From NCBI GenBank assembly GCA_949288145.1, contig CASEJD010000091.1, positions 1-35,357 on the forward strand: 35,357 nt of DNA, written 5' to 3'. This DNA comes from an uncultured Coriobacteriia bacterium. GTDB lineage: Bacteria > Actinomycetota > Coriobacteriia > Coriobacteriales > Eggerthellaceae. The position numbers were made by a program, and so were the translations under genes. This document shows, in pieces, positions 8,684-16,158 of the stretch; position 1 is the first letter of the stretch; the number at the start of each line of letters is the position of its first letter. The notes beneath the pieces are model-generated. The model was not told the origin of the DNA. It searched no databases and worked only from the letters and a program-made list of their open reading frames with translations.

Positions 8684-10258
8684 ATGAAAAAGCTCGAAGA
8701 AGTCCTGAAGGACTGGGAGGCGGTCATCGGCCTGGAGATCCACGCCGAGCTGACCACGCTTGAGACCAAGATGTTCTGCGGCTGCAAGCTGGAGTTCGGC
8801 GCCGCGCCGAACACGCACACCTGCCCGGTGTGCCTGGGCCTGCCCGGCGCGCTGCCGGTGCCGAACAAGGCGGCCATCGAGTCCATCGTGCTGGCCGGCC
8901 TGGCCACGAACTGCGACATCGAGAAGCACTCGATGTTCTATCGCAAGAACTACATGTATCCCGACATGGCGAAGAATTTCCAGACCACGCAGGGCCCCAT
9001 CGCGTTCTGCATGCGCGGCCATCTGGACCTCGATGTGGACGGCCCGGCGGCCAAGGAGCGCTATCGCCTTGAGGAGTTGGCCGAAGGCGAGTCCGAGGGC
9101 AACATCACGCGTACGGCCGACGGCTACACCGCGCACGTGGGCATCACGCGCATCCACATGGAGGAGGACGCGGGCAAGATGGTGCACATCGGCGGCGGCG
9201 AGGGCCGCATCGCCGGCGCCACGCACTCGCTCGTGGACTACAACCGCGCTGGTACGCCGCTCATCGAGCTCGTGACCGAGCCCGACCTGCGCACGCCGGA
9301 GGAGGCGCGCCTGTTCATGCAGAAGCTGCGCCAGATCTACCTGGCCATCGGCATCTCCGACTGCTCCATGGAAGAGGGCAGCCTGCGCTGCGATGGCAAC
9401 GTGAGCCTGCGCCGCCGCGGCACCACGCAGTTCGGCACGAAAACCGAGCTCAAGAACATGAACAGCTTCAAGAACCTCCACGACGGCCTCGCCTACGAGA
9501 TCTGCCGTCAGGCGGAGGTGCTGGAAGAGGGCGGCATCATCTATCAGGAGACGCGCCATTGGGACCCGTCCGCCAAGCGCACCATCGTCATGCGCGTGAA
9601 GGAGACGGCCGACGACTACCGCCTGTTCCCCGAGCCAGACCTGGCGCCCTACGACCTTTCTGACGAGTTCATCGAGCGCGTGCGCGCCAAGCTCCCCGAG
9701 CTACCCGACCAGAAGGCGAAGCGCTACGAGGCCGACTTCGGCCTGTCCGCCTACGACGCACGCCACTTGGTGGAGCACCGTGCCACCGCGAACTTCTTCG
9801 AGGCCTGCATGCAGCAGGCCGGCGACAGCGCCGCGAAGCTGGCGAAGCCGGTGGCGAACCTCGTGATCAACGACGTGGCAGCGCGCATGAACGCCGACGA
9901 GTCGTTCGATTTGGCCACGTGCCCGCTCACGCCGGCGCGCGCCGTGGAGCTGGTGAAGCTTCTGTCCGAGGACGCCATCTCGTCGAAGCAGGCGAAGGAA
10001 GTCTTCGCCGCAGTGCTGGACGAGGATAAGGACCCTGCCGCCATCGTGGAGGAGCGCGGCATGAAGCAGGTCTCCGACACGGGCGCCATCGAGGCCGTGG
10101 TGGACGCGGTCATCGCCGCGCACCCCGACGAGGTGGCCCGCTACAAGGAAGGCAGCCAGAAGCTCATCGGGTTCTTCGTGGGCCAGTGCATGAAGGAAAT
10201 GCGCGGCCAGGGTAACCCGAAGGTCATCAACCAGCTGCTCGCGAAGAAACTTTCGTAA
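8684..10258 (+). CDS. gatB: Asp/Glu-tRNA(Asn/Gln) amidotransferase subunit B
   Basis: 524 residues. GatB binds the misacylated tRNA, activates the side-chain carboxylate with ATP and completes transamidation with ammonia from GatA. The N-terminal kinase-like domain begins VIGLEIHAELTT and carries the zinc-binding cysteines in MFCGCKLEF and HTCPVCLGLPGALPVPN. EGSLRCDGNVSLRR and GTKTELKNMNSFKN are classic GatB motifs, and the C-terminal YqeY/tail domain ends with GQCMKEMRGQGNPKVINQLL. I chose the ATG at 8684 behind GAGAGG (8673-8678); an in-frame start at 8627 would overlap gatA and add residues not in the family. It closes the gatCAB operon, followed by a strong terminator. Confidence 0.97.
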   Translation: MKKLEEVLKDWEAVIGLEIHAELTTLETKMFCGCKLEFGAAPNTHTCPVCLGLPGALPVPNKAAIESIVLAGLATNCDIEKHSMFYRKNYMYPDMAKNFQTTQGPIAFCMRGHLDLDVDGPAAKERYRLEELAEGESEGNITRTADGYTAHVGITRIHMEEDAGKMVHIGGGEGRIAGATHSLVDYNRAGTPLIELVTEPDLRTPEEARLFMQKLRQIYLAIGISDCSMEEGSLRCDGNVSLRRRGTTQFGTKTELKNMNSFKNLHDGLAYEICRQAEVLEEGGIIYQETRHWDPSAKRTIVMRVKETADDYRLFPEPDLAPYDLSDEFIERVRAKLPELPDQKAKRYEADFGLSAYDARHLVEHRATANFFEACMQQAGDSAAKLAKPVANLVINDVAARMNADESFDLATCPLTPARAVELVKLLSEDAISSKQAKEVFAAVLDEDKDPAAIVEERGMKQVSDTGAIEAVVDAVIAAHPDEVARYKEGSQKLIGFFVGQCMKEMRGQGNPKVINQLLAKKLS

Positions 10259-10281
10259 GCGCGCTATCAAAGAACGGTGCC

Positions 10282-10317
10282 GCAGCCCTGTCCTCACACG
10301 GACAGGGCTGCTTTTTT
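10282..10317 (+). terminator. Rho-independent terminator of gatCAB
   Basis: A perfect 12-bp stem (10282-10293 with 10300-10311), loop TCACAC, is followed by six T residues. Confidence 0.95.
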
Positions 10318-10374
10318 GTGCATTTCCGCAGGTTATTCGGGGTTTATGAGCTGTTCAATATCTCTTTGAAATGG

Positions 10375-10406
10375 TTGACCCTCCCTGAGGGCGCCGGCAT
10401 TATAGG
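10375..10406 (+). promoter_or_regulatory. Candidate promoter of aqpZ
   Basis: A -35 element TTGACC (10375-10380) is followed after 17 bases by CATTAT (10398-10403), which overlaps TATAGG (10401-10406). The start codon lies about 64 bases downstream. This is the only unit here with a recognisable -35 box. Confidence 0.5.
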
Positions 10407-10469
10407 CAGGCTGTTTATTCCGCTTGCCGACATTTCCTGCCGTCGGCGAGCCAATCCAAGGAGGGGTAC

Positions 10470-11177
10470 ATGGAAATTTCCGCAGGGAAGAAGTATGCCG
10501 CCGAGGCGCTCGGCACGTTCGTGCTGACGCTGTTCGGCTGCGGGAGCGCCGCCATTGCCGGCGCGACGCTCGGCACGCTCGGCATCGCGTTCGCGTTCGG
10601 CCTGTCCATCGTCTGCATGGCGTTCGCCATCGGCAACATCTCGGGCTGCCACATCAACCCGGCCGTCTCGCTCGGCGTGTTCCTGGACGGTCGCATGACT
10701 GCCAAGGACCTCGTGGGCTACTGGGTCGCCCAGTTCATCGGCGGTCTTATCGCCGCTGCCGTGCTGCTGTTCATCGTCAACATGTGCGGTCTGGGCGGCG
10801 CGCTGCAGACCGGCCTGGGCTGCAACGGCTTCGACGACGCCTCCACCGTGGGCCTGAGCATGTTCGGCGCGGTGCTCGTGGAGATCATCCTGACCTGCTT
10901 CTTCGTGCTCACTATCCTGGGCGTCACCGCCGACGAGAAGGCCTCGCCGTTCGCGGGCATCGTCATCGGCCTCACGCTGACCTTCGTGCACATCATGGGT
11001 ATTCCGCTGACGGGCACCTCCGTGAACCCGGCCCGCAGCTTCGGCCCGGCCGTCATGATGGCCACCCAGGGCGACATGACCGCGCTGTCCCAGGTGTGGG
11101 TGTTCATTGTGGCCCCGCTCGTGGGCGCTGCCCTGGCCGCGCTCATCTATCGCGCGCTGTACCGCAACAACCAGTAA
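10470..11177 (+). CDS. aqpZ: Aquaporin Z-type water channel
   Basis: 235 residues with six membrane helices and the two pore-lining motifs HINPAVS (Asn63) and SVNPARS (Asn186). The four selectivity-filter positions carry Phe43, His174, Thr183 and Arg189, which are the residues and even the numbering of E. coli AqpZ; glycerol facilitators have Trp/Gly/Phe/Arg instead. This argues for a water-selective channel, although the product could also pass small neutral solutes. The gene has its own promoter region, the strong ribosome binding site AAGGAGGGG (10458-10466) and a hairpin after it, so it appears to be transcribed alone. Confidence 0.93.
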   Translation: MEISAGKKYAAEALGTFVLTLFGCGSAAIAGATLGTLGIAFAFGLSIVCMAFAIGNISGCHINPAVSLGVFLDGRMTAKDLVGYWVAQFIGGLIAAAVLLFIVNMCGLGGALQTGLGCNGFDDASTVGLSMFGAVLVEIILTCFFVLTILGVTADEKASPFAGIVIGLTLTFVHIMGIPLTGTSVNPARSFGPAVMMATQGDMTALSQVWVFIVAPLVGAALAALIYRALYRNNQ

Positions 11178-11236
11178 CACATGTGTGCACTGGGCGGTGC
11201 GTTGAAACGCGCGCTGTCCAGCCGTGCTGAAACCGG

Positions 11237-11242
11237 TATCAT
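11237..11242 (+). promoter_or_regulatory. Candidate -10 element for the nucleoid-protein gene
   Basis: TATCAT in CCGGTATCATCG lies 61 bases before the ATG at 11304. The adjacent hairpin at 11245 would fall at the start of the transcript if this element is used. Confidence 0.35.
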
Positions 11243-11244
11243 CG

Positions 11245-11274
11245 AAAGCCGTCGTGCTCCCGCACGGCGGCTTT
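11245..11274 (+). terminator. Hairpin after aqpZ, possibly bidirectional terminator
   Basis: A 13-bp stem with one G-T pair (11245-11257 with 11262-11274) closes the loop TCCC. It begins with AAA and ends with TTT, so it can act in either direction, but the T run is short and followed by CTGCG. It probably terminates aqpZ transcripts. Confidence 0.55.
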
Positions 11275-11303
11275 CTGCGTAGGACGAAGCTCGAAGGAGT
11301 CCC

Positions 11304-12365
11304 ATGAAAATCAACCACGCCATCCTGCACGTGCTCGACTTCACGTCGTGCGTGAACGTGTTCGCGGAGGAGGAACTGGACCTTTCGTCGAAGAACGCGA
11401 AGAACTTTGTGGGCCGCCACGCGGCGAAGGTCCTGAGCAACATCGACAACAAGCGCGGTTCGTTCTTGCCCGAGAGCGGCTTCGCCGACGAGCTACAGGC
11501 GTACCTGCGCGGCGAGCTTGACTTCGTGGACTTCTCGGCGCAGATTGCCGCGTTCGTGGGCGAGGAGCTGGGTCGCGCGGAGAAGGCGGAGTCCACCGAC
11601 GTGCTCGTGGTCGATTTCGAGCACGAGGACGAGAAGCCGGTGGGCGAGCTGGACGACGAGGAGGCGGAGGCGGCATACCGCGGCCGCGCGCGCCGCTACT
11701 TCGCGTTCATGCTGCTCGAGAGCAAGCCCGCCTACGTGCACGAGGTGCGACGCGGCGATTCCGGCCTGCAGCAGTGCGACATCGCGCGCCATCACGCCAC
11801 GCTGCCCGGCCCGTCACAGAAGGTGCCGTCGTACGCCGTTGTCGACGTGCGCTCGGGCGCCGTGCAGTTCTGCGACAAGCCGCGCAAGATCGCGGGGGAA
11901 GAGCGCTGGCTCGTGCCCGACGGCCTGCTGCAGTGCTCCATGGAGGCATCCAGCAAAGAGGCCATTGAGGCAGTGACGCGCATCGTGGAGGACGTGGCGG
12001 AAGAGTACGGCGCGAACGCCGCCACGGCGCTGTCCAAGGCGAAGGCGTACGTGTCCGAGAACGTGGCGGAGTCCGACGGCTTCTCGCCCGAGGACATGGG
12101 CCGCGAGGTCTTCGGCGAGGGCTCGCCGCTGCTCGACCGCTACGAGGCGGCGGTGGCGGAGGAGGGGCTGCCCGAGCGCGTGAGCGTGGAGAAGGCGGCA
12201 GCCAAGCGCGTGGCGCGCAACCACAAGATTCGCACCGACACGGGCATCGAGATCACGTTCCCGGCGGAGTACGGGCGCAACCCGGACTTCATCGAGTTTA
12301 CGAGCAGCCCCGACGGGCTCATCTCCATCGAGCTCAAGAACATCTCGCACATCGAGAACCGATAA
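11304..12365 (+). CDS. Nucleoid-associated protein, YejK/NdpA family
   Basis: 353 residues, close to the 37-kDa nucleoid-associated protein family. The strongest evidence is the C-terminal block HKIRTDTGIEITFPAEYGRN, then DFIEFTSSPDGLISIELKNI, which is the family signature. The N-terminus (MKINHAILHVLDF) also begins like the family, and VPDGLLQCSMEASSKEAIEA follows mid-protein. Members are found with the nucleoid in E. coli and have no clear enzymatic role; in some bacteria they sit in defence or mobile regions, but nothing nearby suggests that here. The ATG follows AAGGAG. The protein is acidic in the middle (HEDEKPVGELDDEEAEA). It is monocistronic; the next gene begins 131 bases later behind its own regulatory region. 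Confidence 0.82.
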   Translation: MKINHAILHVLDFTSCVNVFAEEELDLSSKNAKNFVGRHAAKVLSNIDNKRGSFLPESGFADELQAYLRGELDFVDFSAQIAAFVGEELGRAEKAESTDVLVVDFEHEDEKPVGELDDEEAEAAYRGRARRYFAFMLLESKPAYVHEVRRGDSGLQQCDIARHHATLPGPSQKVPSYAVVDVRSGAVQFCDKPRKIAGEERWLVPDGLLQCSMEASSKEAIEAVTRIVEDVAEEYGANAATALSKAKAYVSENVAESDGFSPEDMGREVFGEGSPLLDRYEAAVAEEGLPERVSVEKAAAKRVARNHKIRTDTGIEITFPAEYGRNPDFIEFTSSPDGLISIELKNISHIENR

Positions 12366-12396
12366 GGCATCGCAAACGACGTTACGGCGCGGGCGC

Positions 12397-12430
12397 TTCT
12401 CAGGTTTTTCTCAGGCACGTCGTGCATGAT
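12397..12430 (+). promoter_or_regulatory. Tandem 8-bp direct repeat at the lipoprotein promoter (OmpR-type operator candidate)
   Basis: TTCTCAGG occurs at 12397-12404 and again at 12408-12415, identical and exactly 11 bp apart, one helical turn. OmpR/PhoB-family regulators bind such head-to-tail repeats as dimers. A -10-like CATGAT at 12425-12430 would place the repeats over the -35 region, where such activators sit. An OmpR-family regulator is encoded 0.8 kb downstream. Confidence 0.6.
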
Positions 12431-12496
12431 GCTGGCATGACAAGAAAGGCCCCACGAGCACGACGAAGTCGATGAGACGACGGAGAGGAGACCACG

Positions 12497-12991
12497 ATGA
12501 AGAAGACCGCCACCGCCGCCAAGTTCACCGCCGTTGGGCTTGCCGCCCTGCTCGCGCTGTTCGCGATGGGCGCGCTGGCCGGATGCTCCGCCGCAGGCGC
12601 GGACGACCGCAATGCCGCAAGAGCGAGCGGGTCCAGCTCTGCGCAGGTTGGGGGAATCTCCGAAGACCGCTTTGACGACGCCGATGGTCGCTCCGATGAC
12701 GCGGACGACCGTTACGACGACGCCGACGACCGCGATGACGATGCGGACGACCAGGGAGGCGCTGCTCCTGCCGCAGCTCCCGCTTCCGTTGCGGCCCCTG
12801 CTCCCGTTGCGGGGGACGATTGGAACGACGACGCCGACGACCGTGACGACGACTGGGATGACGACGCGGACGACCGGGATGACGACTGGGATGACGACGG
12901 CGCCGACGACCGGGATGACGATTGGGACGACGACAACGACGACCGGGACGATCATGACGACGACGGCGCCGACGATGACTGGGACGACTGA
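12497..12991 (+). CDS. Aspartate-rich repeat lipoprotein
   Basis: 164 residues. The signal peptide ends in a lipobox, ALAGC with Cys30, so the mature protein should be lipid-anchored on the outer face of the membrane. The rest is low complexity: four near-identical heptads of the DDADDRY type (60-86), an Ala/Pro linker (88-105), and three copies of an 11-12-residue unit, DDDADDRDDDW (110-143), with a similar acidic tail. No known fold is recognisable. Clustered Asp could bind Ca2+ or other cations, as in Asp-rich repeats elsewhere; this is inference. AGGAG at 12486-12490 supports the ATG. It lies upstream of a two-component system whose kinase also has an Asp-rich outer region, and its promoter carries a tandem repeat, so it is a candidate target or accessory sensor of that system. 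Confidence 0.8.
   Translation: MKKTATAAKFTAVGLAALLALFAMGALAGCSAAGADDRNAARASGSSSAQVGGISEDRFDDADGRSDDADDRYDDADDRDDDADDQGGAAPAAAPASVAAPAPVAGDDWNDDADDRDDDWDDDADDRDDDWDDDGADDRDDDWDDDNDDRDDHDDDGADDDWDD
12674..12754 (+). repeat. 21-bp tandem repeats encoding Asp-rich heptads
   Basis: Four units encode DDADGRS, DDADDRY, DDADDRD and DDADDQ (residues 60-86 of the lipoprotein). Codons for Asp alternate between GAC and GAT, so the DNA units have diverged at silent sites while the protein repeat is kept. Confidence 0.8.
12824..12925 (+). repeat. 33-36-bp tandem repeats encoding Asp/Arg/Trp 11-12-mers
   Basis: Three units encode NDDADDRDDDW, DDDADDRDDDW and DDDGADDRDDDW (residues 110-143), each ending in a Trp at 120, 131 and 143. 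A partial fourth unit follows. Confidence 0.8.
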
Positions 12992-13091
12992 ACGCCGCAA
13001 GACGCCAGCAGACACGATGCTTCGATCAATGCAAACCATGCGTAAAGCGTTTGAAAAGCGCGGGTAAAATCTGACGCGAAACAAAGCCTTA

Positions 13092-13134
13092 GGGGAGCCC
13101 GCACCGCAAGCCGGCTCCCCCTTGCCCGTACAAT
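13092..13134 (+). promoter_or_regulatory. Hairpin and -10 candidate upstream of the response regulator
   Basis: An 8-bp stem GGGGAGCC (13092-13099) pairs with GGCTCCCC (13113-13120); it lacks a T run and is at best a weak terminator of the lipoprotein transcript. TACAAT at 13129-13134 lies 97 bases before the regulator ATG and is a candidate -10. A second AT-rich candidate, TAAAAT, lies at 13065-13070. Confidence 0.35.
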
Positions 13135-13231
13135 CGTGCCATCGAACACGCACGCGAAGCCGTGCGCCGGTCTTGGGCTCGGCTGCCGCGCATGGCGGCG
13201 AAGTGCTTCGCACCGATTGAAGGGGCACGAT

Positions 13232-13903
13232 ATGCGCATCCTCATCGTGGAGGACGAGAGGAACGTAACCTCGTATCTGCAAGCGAGCTTGGAGGCGGAA
13301 GGCTTCGCCGTCGACATTGCCGAAGACGGTGACACGGGGCTTGAGCTGGCGCTCACCAACGCTTACGACGCCATCACGCTCGACATCATGCTTCCTGGCA
13401 CGAACGGGTACCGCGTGTGCGAGGAGATTCGCAAAGCGGACATCGAGACCCCCATCCTCATGCTGACCGCGAAAGACGGAGAGTACGACGAAGCTGACGC
13501 GCTCGACATCGGCGCCGACGATTTTCTGCGCAAGCCGTTCTCGCTCGTCGTCCTCATCGCGCGCCTCAGGGCGCTTCTGCGGCGCGGCGCGGGCAGGGCG
13601 AAGGCGTCTTTGAGCGTGGGGGATTTGGAGCTTGACCCTTCGACGAAATGCGCGGTGAGGTCCGGCCAGCGCATCGAGCTCACCCCGCGCGAGTTCGCCT
13701 TGCTGGAATACCTCATGTACAACGCTGGAACCGTGCTCACGAAGGCGCAGATTCTCGATCACGTCTGGTCGCCCGGGTTTCTCGGCGACGAGAACGTGGT
13801 CGAAGTCTACATCGGGTATGTGAGGAAGAAAATCGACGCGCCGTTCGACCGCAAACTCATCAGCACGGTCCGCGGCGTCGGGTACCGCATCGGTGAAGCG
13901 TAG
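13232..13903 (+). CDS. OmpR-family response regulator
   Basis: 223 residues. The receiver domain (1-115) begins MRILIVEDERN and has the phospho-acceptor Asp51 in ITLDIMLPG, Thr79 in LMLTAKD and Lys101 in FLRKPF. The DNA-binding winged helix (about 127-220) has ELTPREFALLEYLM, VLTKAQILDHVW and the terminal VYIGYVRKKID...RGVGYRIG pattern of the OmpR/PhoB class. I take the ATG at 13232 behind GAAGGGG (13219-13225); a longer in-frame reading from 13136 would add residues not found in the family. The kinase gene starts 15 bases after the stop, so the pair is co-transcribed. Likely targets include the upstream lipoprotein promoter with its 11-bp-period repeat (inference). Confidence 0.93.
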   Translation: MRILIVEDERNVTSYLQASLEAEGFAVDIAEDGDTGLELALTNAYDAITLDIMLPGTNGYRVCEEIRKADIETPILMLTAKDGEYDEADALDIGADDFLRKPFSLVVLIARLRALLRRGAGRAKASLSVGDLELDPSTKCAVRSGQRIELTPREFALLEYLMYNAGTVLTKAQILDHVWSPGFLGDENVVEVYIGYVRKKIDAPFDRKLISTVRGVGYRIGEA

Positions 13904-13918
13904 GCGCAAGGAGGGGTC

Positions 13919-15952
13919 ATGGGTCCGTTCCGCACCGTGCGCGGCAAGGTCTCCGCGCTGGCGACCATCGTGTCCGCTGCTGCCATGGCGGCGATTATCG
14001 CCGCGGTGGCGCTCACGACGAGCTTCATGGTCGCGAGCGCCATCACCGACTCGCTCGAAGAGCGCCTTGATGCCGTCGAAGGGCAGCTGAGCGCAGGGAT
14101 GGTTCCTGAGCGCATCGACGGCACGGGAAACGTGCTCGTTCAGGTGATCGGCGCCGACGGGACCGTCGTGGCGGCGAGCGCGTGGGCGGAGGGCGTCGGC
14201 GCCGTTTCCGAAGGCGGATTGGCGCCGGGCGAGACCTCTTCCGCGCAGGTTTCCTCCCTGTCCCTTTCCCGCGTTCTGGCCGATGACGACGACGGAGACG
14301 ACGACTCCGAAGACGACGTCGACGAAGGGGCCGTAGACGAAGGCCAGCAGGAGCCTGCCGCCGACCCGGCGACGTCCGGCGAGTCGGCGCAGGCTGCGGA
14401 GGCCGCTTCCGCTCCCGAGGCAGCGCCCGCTCCCGCGCCAACGTACGACTACGTCGCGCCTGCCCCGACTCCCGAGCCGATCTACGACTATGCCGAACCT
14501 GCGCCAACGCCCGCGCCGAGCTACGACTACACTGCGCCCGCCCCCGCCCCCGCGCCAAGTTACGACGACGATGACGACGGCGACGACGGCGGTTTCGACG
14601 ACGACGGGGATGACGACGGCAACGATGGCGGCGGCGATGACGACGACAGTGGCGATGACGGCGATGACGACTGGGATGAGGCGTCCTATCGTGCGAATCA
14701 AAGCGTGACGGGCGCGTCCGCCCAGACCGCCGTCTGGCGGCAAGCTCGCGAGGACTCCGCCCGCGCTGCCGTATGGCAGCGCGCGGATGTCGGGCGCCCC
14801 TCGCTTTGCACGGTGGCGTTCGCGGCGGAGGAGCCCTCTGCGGGCAATACCGCTGCGCCCGCAGAGGGCGCTTCGCCGCTTGCGGACGGCCAGCAGCGCG
14901 TCACCCTCGACGCGCGCGAGCTTTTCGGAAGCGAAGGGCCGTTTTTGGTGCTCAAGCGCGGCGTCGAGACGCCTGACGGGACGGTCACCCTTGTCGCCAT
15001 GGCCTCGCTCGCGTCGGCGCACGAAACGGCCCGCACGGTCGGCCTGGTCCTGGCGCTGGTGATGGCCGTCGCGCTCGCGGCGATCGCGGTCTTCTCGTCA
15101 CGTCTTGTCGGCCGCACGCTGGCGCCCGTTGAGTCGATGCGCTCCCAAGCTGCGAAGATCTCGATCACGGATTTAGGGCGGCGCCTTCCTGTGCCCGAAG
15201 GCGACCGAGACCTTGAAGGGCTTGCGACCACGTTCAACGACATGCTCGAGCGCCTTGAGGCATCGGTGGCGGACCAACGGCGCTTCGTGTCCGATGCGTC
15301 GCACGAGCTCAAGAGCCCCGTCGCCGCCATCCGGATCATGCTCGAGACGCTGCGGGACCATCCGGACGCCGTCGACCTTGACGCGCTCACGTCTGACCTC
15401 ATGTCGGAGAACGACCGCGTGAGCGGCATCGTGAGCAACCTGCTGCTGCTCGCGCGCCATGACGAGGGCGTCCAGCGACTCGACAAGCAGCCGCTGGACT
15501 TGTGCGACCTGCTGTTCGAGGAGGCCGCCGCGCTCTCCAGCCGGACCGACCGCAGCGTGGACGTTTCAGGGGTCGAGCCGCTTGTGTGCCGGGCAGATCG
15601 CGAAGCGATCTCGCACGCCGTGCGCAACATGCTGGACAACGCAGCGCGCTATGCGAGCTCGAAGGTCGCGCTCTCGTGTCGCGCTGCAGCATCAGACGGG
15701 CAGGGCGGAGCGGGCGCGTCCTTCGTCGACATCGTCGTGAGCGACGATGGACCTGGCATTCCGCCAAAGGACCGAGAGCGCGTGTTCGAGCGCTTCGTCC
15801 GCCTTGAGGAAGGCCGCGACCGAAAAAGCGGCAGCACGGGACTGGGCCTGTCGGTGGTGCGGACGATCGCCGAACAGCATGGCGGCACCGCGTTCTTCGC
15901 AGACCCTGAGCAGGGCGGAGCGACTATCACCCTGCGCATCGCGTGCGAATAA
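13919..15952 (+). CDS. Sensor histidine kinase with repeat-rich, Asp-rich extracytoplasmic domain
   Basis: 677 residues. Membrane helix 1 (about 13-42) and helix 2 (about 373-393) flank an unusually long outer region of about 330 residues. Within it are an acidic patch (121-141), three 13-residue units of the form YDYxxPAPTPxPx starting at Tyr176, 189 and 202, and an Asp/Gly tract at 215-254. Inside the cell are a HAMP linker (about 395-450), the phospho-acceptor His462 in SDASHELKSPVAA, an N box (NMLDNAARY), and ATP-lid glycine motifs DDGPGIP and GSTGLGLSVV. It should phosphorylate the response regulator encoded just upstream. The ligand is unknown; the Asp tract suggests a divalent cation or a positively charged molecule (inference). 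AAGGAGG precedes the ATG. Confidence 0.93.
   Translation: MGPFRTVRGKVSALATIVSAAAMAAIIAAVALTTSFMVASAITDSLEERLDAVEGQLSAGMVPERIDGTGNVLVQVIGADGTVVAASAWAEGVGAVSEGGLAPGETSSAQVSSLSLSRVLADDDDGDDDSEDDVDEGAVDEGQQEPAADPATSGESAQAAEAASAPEAAPAPAPTYDYVAPAPTPEPIYDYAEPAPTPAPSYDYTAPAPAPAPSYDDDDDGDDGGFDDDGDDDGNDGGGDDDDSGDDGDDDWDEASYRANQSVTGASAQTAVWRQAREDSARAAVWQRADVGRPSLCTVAFAAEEPSAGNTAAPAEGASPLADGQQRVTLDARELFGSEGPFLVLKRGVETPDGTVTLVAMASLASAHETARTVGLVLALVMAVALAAIAVFSSRLVGRTLAPVESMRSQAAKISITDLGRRLPVPEGDRDLEGLATTFNDMLERLEASVADQRRFVSDASHELKSPVAAIRIMLETLRDHPDAVDLDALTSDLMSENDRVSGIVSNLLLLARHDEGVQRLDKQPLDLCDLLFEEAAALSSRTDRSVDVSGVEPLVCRADREAISHAVRNMLDNAARYASSKVALSCRAAASDGQGGAGASFVDIVVSDDGPGIPPKDRERVFERFVRLEEGRDRKSGSTGLGLSVVRTIAEQHGGTAFFADPEQGGATITLRIACE
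14444..14560 (+). repeat. 39-bp tandem repeats encoding YDY/Pro 13-mers
   Basis: Three units encode YDYVAPAPTPEPI, YDYAEPAPTPAPS and YDYTAPAPAPAPS in the kinase outer domain; a fourth Tyr-Asp at residue 215 leads into the Asp/Gly tract. The Pro-rich units should form an extended spacer. Confidence 0.85.
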
Positions 15953-16066
15953 GGCGGTTTCTTGGCGTGCCTGGGCGTCTGCCGGAATGTAGGAGGGCGC
16001 CCAGGGCGCCTTTCCGCGCGCTTTTTGGAGTTGCCGCGAATTCCGGCAGCCAGCATGGCGTTGCGC

Positions 16067-16072
16067 TACCAT
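16067..16072 (+). promoter_or_regulatory. Candidate -10 element for the DUF2797 gene
   Basis: TACCAT in TTGCGCTACCATACCC lies 86 bases before the ATG at 16159. No -35 box is evident. It precedes a strong leader hairpin. Confidence 0.35.
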
Positions 16073-16093
16073 ACCCTCCCGAAAGAGAGAAGG

Positions 16094-16138
16094 GCGCTGC
16101 CGTCCGCCCGCGCTCGCTTGCAAGGCGGACGGCGGCGC
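16094..16138 (+). promoter_or_regulatory. Strong hairpin in the leader of the DUF2797 gene
   Basis: A 15-bp stem with one G-T pair (16094-16108 with 16124-16138) encloses a 15-base loop. No T run follows, so it is not a simple terminator; it ends 20 bases before the start codon, close to the CAGGAG ribosome binding site. Confidence 0.5.
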
Positions 16139-16158
16139 TTGGCTATTCAGGAGACCAC

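Noticed and set aside
12674-12988. Short repeats as a possible CRISPR array
   Set aside because: The units are in frame, encode Asp-rich peptides, have no unique spacers and no cas genes are nearby.
12140-15022. 960-residue open frame on the - strand with Val/Ile runs
   Set aside because: It is the antisense of the Asp-rich lipoprotein and kinase; GAC/GAT codons read backwards give Val and Ile. It crosses three well-supported + strand genes and has no plausible fold or ribosome binding site.
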